A model generated the notes under the pieces. The model saw nothing but the letters and a program-made list of their open reading frames with translations. It ran no database searches and was not told where the DNA came from. This document shows positions 14,307 to 17,867 of a DNA stretch of 17,867 bases, piece after piece; the stretch's first letter is position 1, and each line of letters opens with the position of its first letter. The DNA is from Methanosarcinales archaeon (GTDB lineage: Archaea > Halobacteriota > Methanosarcinia > DSM-18856 > Methermicoccaceae). The position numbers and the translations under genes were made by a program. Location of the stretch: positions 1 to 17,867 of the forward strand of contig QMVI01000007.1 of NCBI GenBank assembly GCA_003661015.1, written 5' to 3'.

Positions 14307-14917
14307 CTATCCCCCCTTCTTACCAGCTCAGATAAAAACCTACTTAACTCGTTCAAGTAATGTGGCTGACTTAAACTTCCGTAAGGAAACTTCTTTCTAC
14401 TCTTTATCAACCTCTTCGGGAGAATATGGACATGGATATTCGTCTGTTCTGATGCTCTTTTCATTGCTTCTCTGAATTCCCCAAGACAATAGGCAATCCT
14501 CACCCTGTAATTATTCCTTGTTTTTAGAAGATAACGTGATATTCTTTCTGTCTCAATTTCGACAAAGGTCTCTTTTATCTCTGGTATCGTACATTTTCCA
14601 AGGACGAATTTGTAATGAGAAAACGGATATTCTTCATCGAGTTCTCTCGGAACTATTCCGCACGTTCCAAATACAACAATGTGTGTATCCTCACGAGGGA
14701 GGTACTTGAATACAACACTGTCAAACAATTTATGACTCGGACTCTCATGATATGGCTTTCTCACAGAACATGGCAAGAAGACAGCATATTTCTTTACTGG
14801 TGGCTGATAACACTCAAAGATCCACTCAAGTGCCTTCATCATATCTGGATGAGTGAGAATGCCCGGTCCCTCGAGCGGTATTTCCCTACACCTTTCATCC
14901 TCTGGGATTATCATCAT
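14303..14917 (-). CDS. Archaeosine-synthase-like core protein (DUF5591)
   Basis: The 204-residue protein carries the signature PC-X3-KPY-X2-S-X2-H (residues 49-62: PCSVRKPYHESPSH), the mark of the archaeosine synthase ArcS core domain that modifies preQ0 at position 15 of tRNA with lysine. Further conserved-looking parts are VVFGTCGIVPRELDEEYPF and a C-terminal PHYLNELSRFL. Full ArcS is much longer (TGT-like domain, core, PUA); here only the core is present, as in split or stand-alone versions. It may work with a separate TGT-like subunit elsewhere in the genome, or have another substrate. No ribosome binding site precedes ATG 14917 or 14914; an ATTTAATC element about 26 nt upstream suggests a leaderless message. 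Confidence 0.8.
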   Translation of the reverse strand: MMIIPEDERCREIPLEGPGILTHPDMMKALEWIFECYQPPVKKYAVFLPCSVRKPYHESPSHKLFDSVVFKYLPREDTHIVVFGTCGIVPRELDEEYPFSHYKFVLGKCTIPEIKETFVEIETERISRYLLKTRNNYRVRIAYCLGEFREAMKRASEQTNIHVHILPKRLIKSRKKFPYGSLSQPHYLNELSRFLSELVRRGDR

Positions 14918-14951
14918 TCGAAGAGTTTATGTGTTGTTTGATTAAATGTTT
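14918..14951. promoter_or_regulatory. Short divergent promoter region, ArcS-like gene and RecJ-like gene
   Basis: Only 28 bases separate the two divergent genes if RecJ-like starts at 14946. On the minus strand ATTTAATC (centred about 14943) suits a leaderless start at 14917. On the plus strand GTTTATGT (14925-14932) would place transcription start near 14956, which favours the internal ATG at 14961 of the RecJ-like gene. The assignments are tentative. Confidence 0.35.
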
Positions 14952-16358
14952 TGGTGGAAAATGCCAAGAGATATAAGACTTGATCAGATGATGTCAAAGG
15001 CGGTTGAGTGTGCAGAACATATAAAGAAACACGAGAGAGCTCTCGTTGTCTCACACATAGATGCTGATGGGCTGACATCTGGTGCAATTGCAGTTCTTGC
15101 TCTTGAAAGGGCTGGACTCACTTGCGAGGTCATGTTTCTGAAACAACTCGACAAAGAATCGCTTGAAAGGATAACTGACTCAGGATACGAGCTTGTTGTT
15201 TTTACAGACCTCGGAAGTGGACTCATTGACACGATTGAATCACTTGATATAAACGCTGTGGTCGTTGACCACCACATACCCTCTCAATCGAACTATGTGT
15301 ATCATTTAAACCCTTGTTTGTTTGGTGTAGAGGGGTCATACGAGGCAAGTGGTAGCACAATGACATACATTCTTGCAAGAGCCCTTCAAGGTGATTTGAA
15401 TGTGGATTTGTCTCCACTTGCGGTAGTAGGTGCAGTTGGAGACCTTCAGCAGATTAAGAAGGGAAAATTAACCGGACTGAACAGAATCGTTCTTGAACAA
15501 GGTAAAAGAAAAGGATATATCTCTTACATAAATGACCTAAAATTATTTGGAAAACAAACAAAACCAGTATTCAAACTCCTTCAGTATTCTGTAGACCCAG
15601 TTCTTCCCGGTCTCACAGGAAGAGAGGATGCATGTATATCGTTCCTGAAAGAATGTGGAATCGAGTTGAAAGGTGAAAGATGGAAGAGGTGGATAGACCT
15701 CACCCAAAATGAGAAAAGAAAAGTTGTATCTTCTCTCATAAAGCACTGTATTGCCCACGGACTCTCTCCCGATGTTGCTCAACAGCTTGTCGGTGAGGTG
15801 TATATCCTTGAGAGGGAGAGGGAGGGGACTGAGCTAAGGGATGCATCTGAGTACTCAACACTTCTCAATGCAACCGCTCGATACGATGAGGCTGAGGTGG
15901 GGTTGGCAGTGTGTCTTGGGGATAGAGAAAGAGCACTGTCTAGAGCAAGGACATTGTTGGGGGAGCATAGAAAGAATCTGGTGGATGGAATCTCCTTTGT
16001 GATGGAGAATGGAGTGATAAAAAGGGAATCCTATGTGTATTTCGATGCAGGGTCAAGAATAAAGGACACGATTGTGGGGATTGTGGCAGGAATGAGTATG
16101 AGCATGATTGGAAGGGAGGTTCCTATCATTGCCATTGCAGAAACTGACGATGGAAAACTCAAGATTTCCGCACGCACAACACAATCTAAAGCACGCAAAG
16201 GAATAAATCTTGCAGAGGCTCTCTCAATGGCAGCCTCCATCGTTGGTGGTGTGGGTGGGGGGCATCCAGTTGCCGCTGGTGCAACAATTCCCCGCACAAA
16301 AAAGGATGAATTCTTGAATGCACTTGAAAAGATTCTGTGTGACCAGCTCGGGAATTAA
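14946..16358 (+). CDS. Archaeal RecJ-like DHH-family exonuclease/phosphoesterase
   Basis: DHH-family proteins of this type act as single-stranded nucleic-acid exonucleases; archaeal members include GAN, which binds the replicative GINS complex. The product has up to 470 residues. Motifs are VVSHIDADGLTSGA near 34-47, VFTDLGSG near 85-92, VVVDHHIPS (the DHH motif, about 105-113), and the C-terminal DHHA1 segment GGVGGGHPVAAGAT. RAGLTCEV and ISARTTQ are further typical parts. Starts at ATG 14946 or 14961 are both possible; GGTGG is 3 nt before the latter. The TAA shares bases with the TAA of the convergent topoisomerase gene. A role in replication or repair is consistent with the neighbouring topA. 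Confidence 0.88.
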   Translation: MFWWKMPRDIRLDQMMSKAVECAEHIKKHERALVVSHIDADGLTSGAIAVLALERAGLTCEVMFLKQLDKESLERITDSGYELVVFTDLGSGLIDTIESLDINAVVVDHHIPSQSNYVYHLNPCLFGVEGSYEASGSTMTYILARALQGDLNVDLSPLAVVGAVGDLQQIKKGKLTGLNRIVLEQGKRKGYISYINDLKLFGKQTKPVFKLLQYSVDPVLPGLTGREDACISFLKECGIELKGERWKRWIDLTQNEKRKVVSSLIKHCIAHGLSPDVAQQLVGEVYILEREREGTELRDASEYSTLLNATARYDEAEVGLAVCLGDRERALSRARTLLGEHRKNLVDGISFVMENGVIKRESYVYFDAGSRIKDTIVGIVAGMSMSMIGREVPIIAIAETDDGKLKISARTTQSKARKGINLAEALSMAASIVGGVGGGHPVAAGATIPRTKKDEFLNALEKILCDQLGN

Positions 16359-17867
16359 CAATTTTCAGATTTCCACTTCTCGTATCCACATTCAGGACAT
16401 CCCAAATCCCATGGTTTTCTGCCCTTTGTATAGATTCGTAGATGATGAATTCCGTGTTTTTCACATACCTTGTCAAGCACGTATATCCTTCCACTTCGTG
16501 GAAGAGGTAGAGAAAACGTGCATTCCGGGTATCCCGTACATCCGATAAAGCGTCCTCCCTTCTTCGACTTCCTTATAACTAGCTTTGAGCCACACTCTCT
16601 GCATATTCCAACTACTGAATCCTCCATCACACCATTTCTCAGATGTTCTGATATTCCTTCTCTCTCCATCGAGAGCGTTTTGAGGACTTCGGAAAGCATA
16701 CCTCTCGATTCATCCAAAACCTCATCCGGAATCGCATCTCCTCTTGAAATCTTTTCCATGTCTTCCTCAAGTCTTCTTGTCATATCTGGCTTTGTTATAG
16801 ATGGGGCATACTTTTCAAGTGTCTCAATTACAGAAAACGATAGTTTTGTTGGCTTTATAGGATTTCCATGAACATAAGCTCTCTCATACAATTTCCCTAT
16901 TATCTCATGTCTCGTTGATTTTGTTCCTATCCCGAGCTTCTCCATGAGTTTTATGAGAGAACCTTGAGTGAATCTTGGTGGGGGCTTTGTTTCTCCCTCT
17001 ACAATTTTTGAAGAGAGTATCGTGAACTCGTCTCCAACACCCATATTCGGCAATGGATTTTCTGATATCTTGGAATACGTATAAACAGCTCTCCACCCTA
17101 TGTCTATGAGAGTTGTGCCATATGCCTTTAAAACCTCTCCACCGCTTTCAAAGATGGCTTGCTTACACTCAACCACGCAAGGGGGATACAAAGTTGCGAG
17201 GAATCTCCTAACAACTAGTTCATATATCTTCCACTCCTTCCCAGAAAGTTCCTCTCGCGAAGCTGGTGATGATGGGTATATGGGGGGGTGGTCTGTTGTT
17301 TCCTTCTTTCCTCTTGTTGGCTTTAATGTGTCTCCTAAAAGTTGTTTTACATACTCTCTAAATTCTGTTTTTGATAAAAATTTTAAAACGCTTTTGAGAT
17401 TGAGTGAGGCGGGATAAACTGTATTGTCTGTCCTTGGATAGGATATGTACCCATTCGTGTAGAGATTCTCTGCTATGCTCATGGCACTCGACGCACTAAA
17501 GCCTATGGATGTTGCTGCCCTAAGGAATTCAGTTGTGTTGAATGGAATTGGCGGTCTTTCTTTCTTTACAATGCTCTTCAAGTCGAGCAATTTAGCTACA
17601 CTATCGAGGGAATTCAGAATCTTCTGGGCTTCTTCATAAGTCTCAAACCTACCGTGTTCATGGCGTGCAACAACTCCATTTTCAAGCTCCACTTCAACCT
17701 CAAAATACTTTTTTGGTTTGAAGCTCTGTATCTCTTTCTCTCTCCCAACAAGAAGGGCGAGCGTTGGAGACTGCACTCTTCCAACAGATAAAAAACTCTT
17801 ACCTACTCTCCCGGCACTCAGAGACAGAAAGCGTGTGAGAGTTGCGCCCCATGTTAAATCCACAATC
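16355..17867 (-). CDS. topA: DNA topoisomerase I (type IA), 3' part
   Basis: This enzyme relaxes supercoiled DNA through a 5'-phosphotyrosine link. About 503 C-terminal residues are visible; the Toprim domain lies beyond the right edge. Seen in order are LTRFLSLSAGRVGKSFLSVG and RVQSPTLALLVGREKEI, then the catalytic region YTNGYISYPRTDNTVYPASL with the active tyrosine in SYPRTD. Next come TTDHPPIYPS, FTQGSLIKLMEKLGIGTKST, and a C-terminal four-cysteine zinc finger (CRECGSKLVIRKSKKGGRFI with GCTGYPEC). A second, partial finger follows (KVCEKHGIHH with LGCPECGYEKW). The GTG at 17863 is not the real start: the frame runs on to the edge. It ends in TAA overlapping the RecJ-like gene by four bases. 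Confidence 0.95.
   Translation of the reverse strand, partial: IVDLTWGATLTRFLSLSAGRVGKSFLSVGRVQSPTLALLVGREKEIQSFKPKKYFEVEVELENGVVARHEHGRFETYEEAQKILNSLDSVAKLLDLKSIVKKERPPIPFNTTEFLRAATSIGFSASSAMSIAENLYTNGYISYPRTDNTVYPASLNLKSVLKFLSKTEFREYVKQLLGDTLKPTRGKKETTDHPPIYPSSPASREELSGKEWKIYELVVRRFLATLYPPCVVECKQAIFESGGEVLKAYGTTLIDIGWRAVYTYSKISENPLPNMGVGDEFTILSSKIVEGETKPPPRFTQGSLIKLMEKLGIGTKSTRHEIIGKLYERAYVHGNPIKPTKLSFSVIETLEKYAPSITKPDMTRRLEEDMEKISRGDAIPDEVLDESRGMLSEVLKTLSMEREGISEHLRNGVMEDSVVGICRECGSKLVIRKSKKGGRFIGCTGYPECTFSLPLPRSGRIYVLDKVCEKHGIHHLRIYTKGRKPWDLGCPECGYEKWKSENC

Noticed and set aside
1..17867. tRNA or rRNA genes, CRISPR arrays, insertion sequences
   Set aside because: Coding sequence fills the window; spacers are all under 61 bases and none shows clover-leaf, direct-repeat array or transposon-end structure.

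Overview
The window is a dense stretch of euryarchaeal chromosome. The evidence is a set of archaeal/eukaryotic-type information-processing genes (aIF2 gamma, Rpo7, Spt4, ribosomal proteins S24e, S27ae and S3Ae, archease, translin, archaeal D-aminoacyl-tRNA deacylase, an archaeosine-synthase-like core) together with the archaeal cobamide enzyme CobY. Arginine is written almost entirely as AGA/AGG. TATA boxes lie about 27 nt ahead of several start codons, and GGTGAT-type ribosome binding sites precede others. There are 24 protein genes and almost no spacer. I see no stretch of more than 60 bases without a gene, and no RNA gene, mobile element or CRISPR array.

Layout. (1) 1-2363, minus: a PAS/GAF sensor histidine kinase followed by dtdA, which is cut by the left edge. 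(2) 2424-5960, plus: one tightly overlapped run of translin family, archease, cobS, cobY and a nicotinate phosphoribosyltransferase. (3) 6016-7839, minus: a metallo-beta-lactamase-fold hydrolase and an ArsA/Get3-type ATPase. (4) 7899-9385, plus: a 91-residue protein of unknown function translationally coupled to a cysteine desulfurase. (5) 9423-13665, minus: a long information-processing operon, aIF2 gamma - PIN nuclease - rpo7 - spt4 - dephospho-CoA kinase (DUF359) - S24e - S27ae - 56-residue basic peptide - S3Ae. (6) 13719-14917, minus: an archaeosine-synthase-like core protein coupled to an exported, membrane-anchored metzincin-like protease. (7) 14946-16358, plus: a RecJ-like DHH nuclease, convergent with a topoisomerase I gene that runs off the right edge.

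The most notable observation concerns the genetic code. Two genes of the same operon, the translin gene (TAG at 2877-2879) and the nicotinate phosphoribosyltransferase gene (TAG at 5190-5192), are each interrupted by one in-frame TAG. Conserved family sequence continues in the same frame on both sides. In the phosphoribosyltransferase the TAG stands exactly at one residue between KIR and AAGDK, and the next possible start codon lies after the conserved SFGTRR motif, so two separate functional products are implausible. No gene here is interrupted by TAA or TGA. Of 23 visible gene ends, 17 are TGA, 5 are TAA and only one (the dephospho-CoA kinase) is TAG, and that one would extend by only 17 codons to a TGA. 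The simplest reading is that UAG is read as an amino acid in this organism, most likely pyrrolysine. No pyl gene is in the window, so this is inference; paired nonsense mutations or sequence errors are the alternatives.
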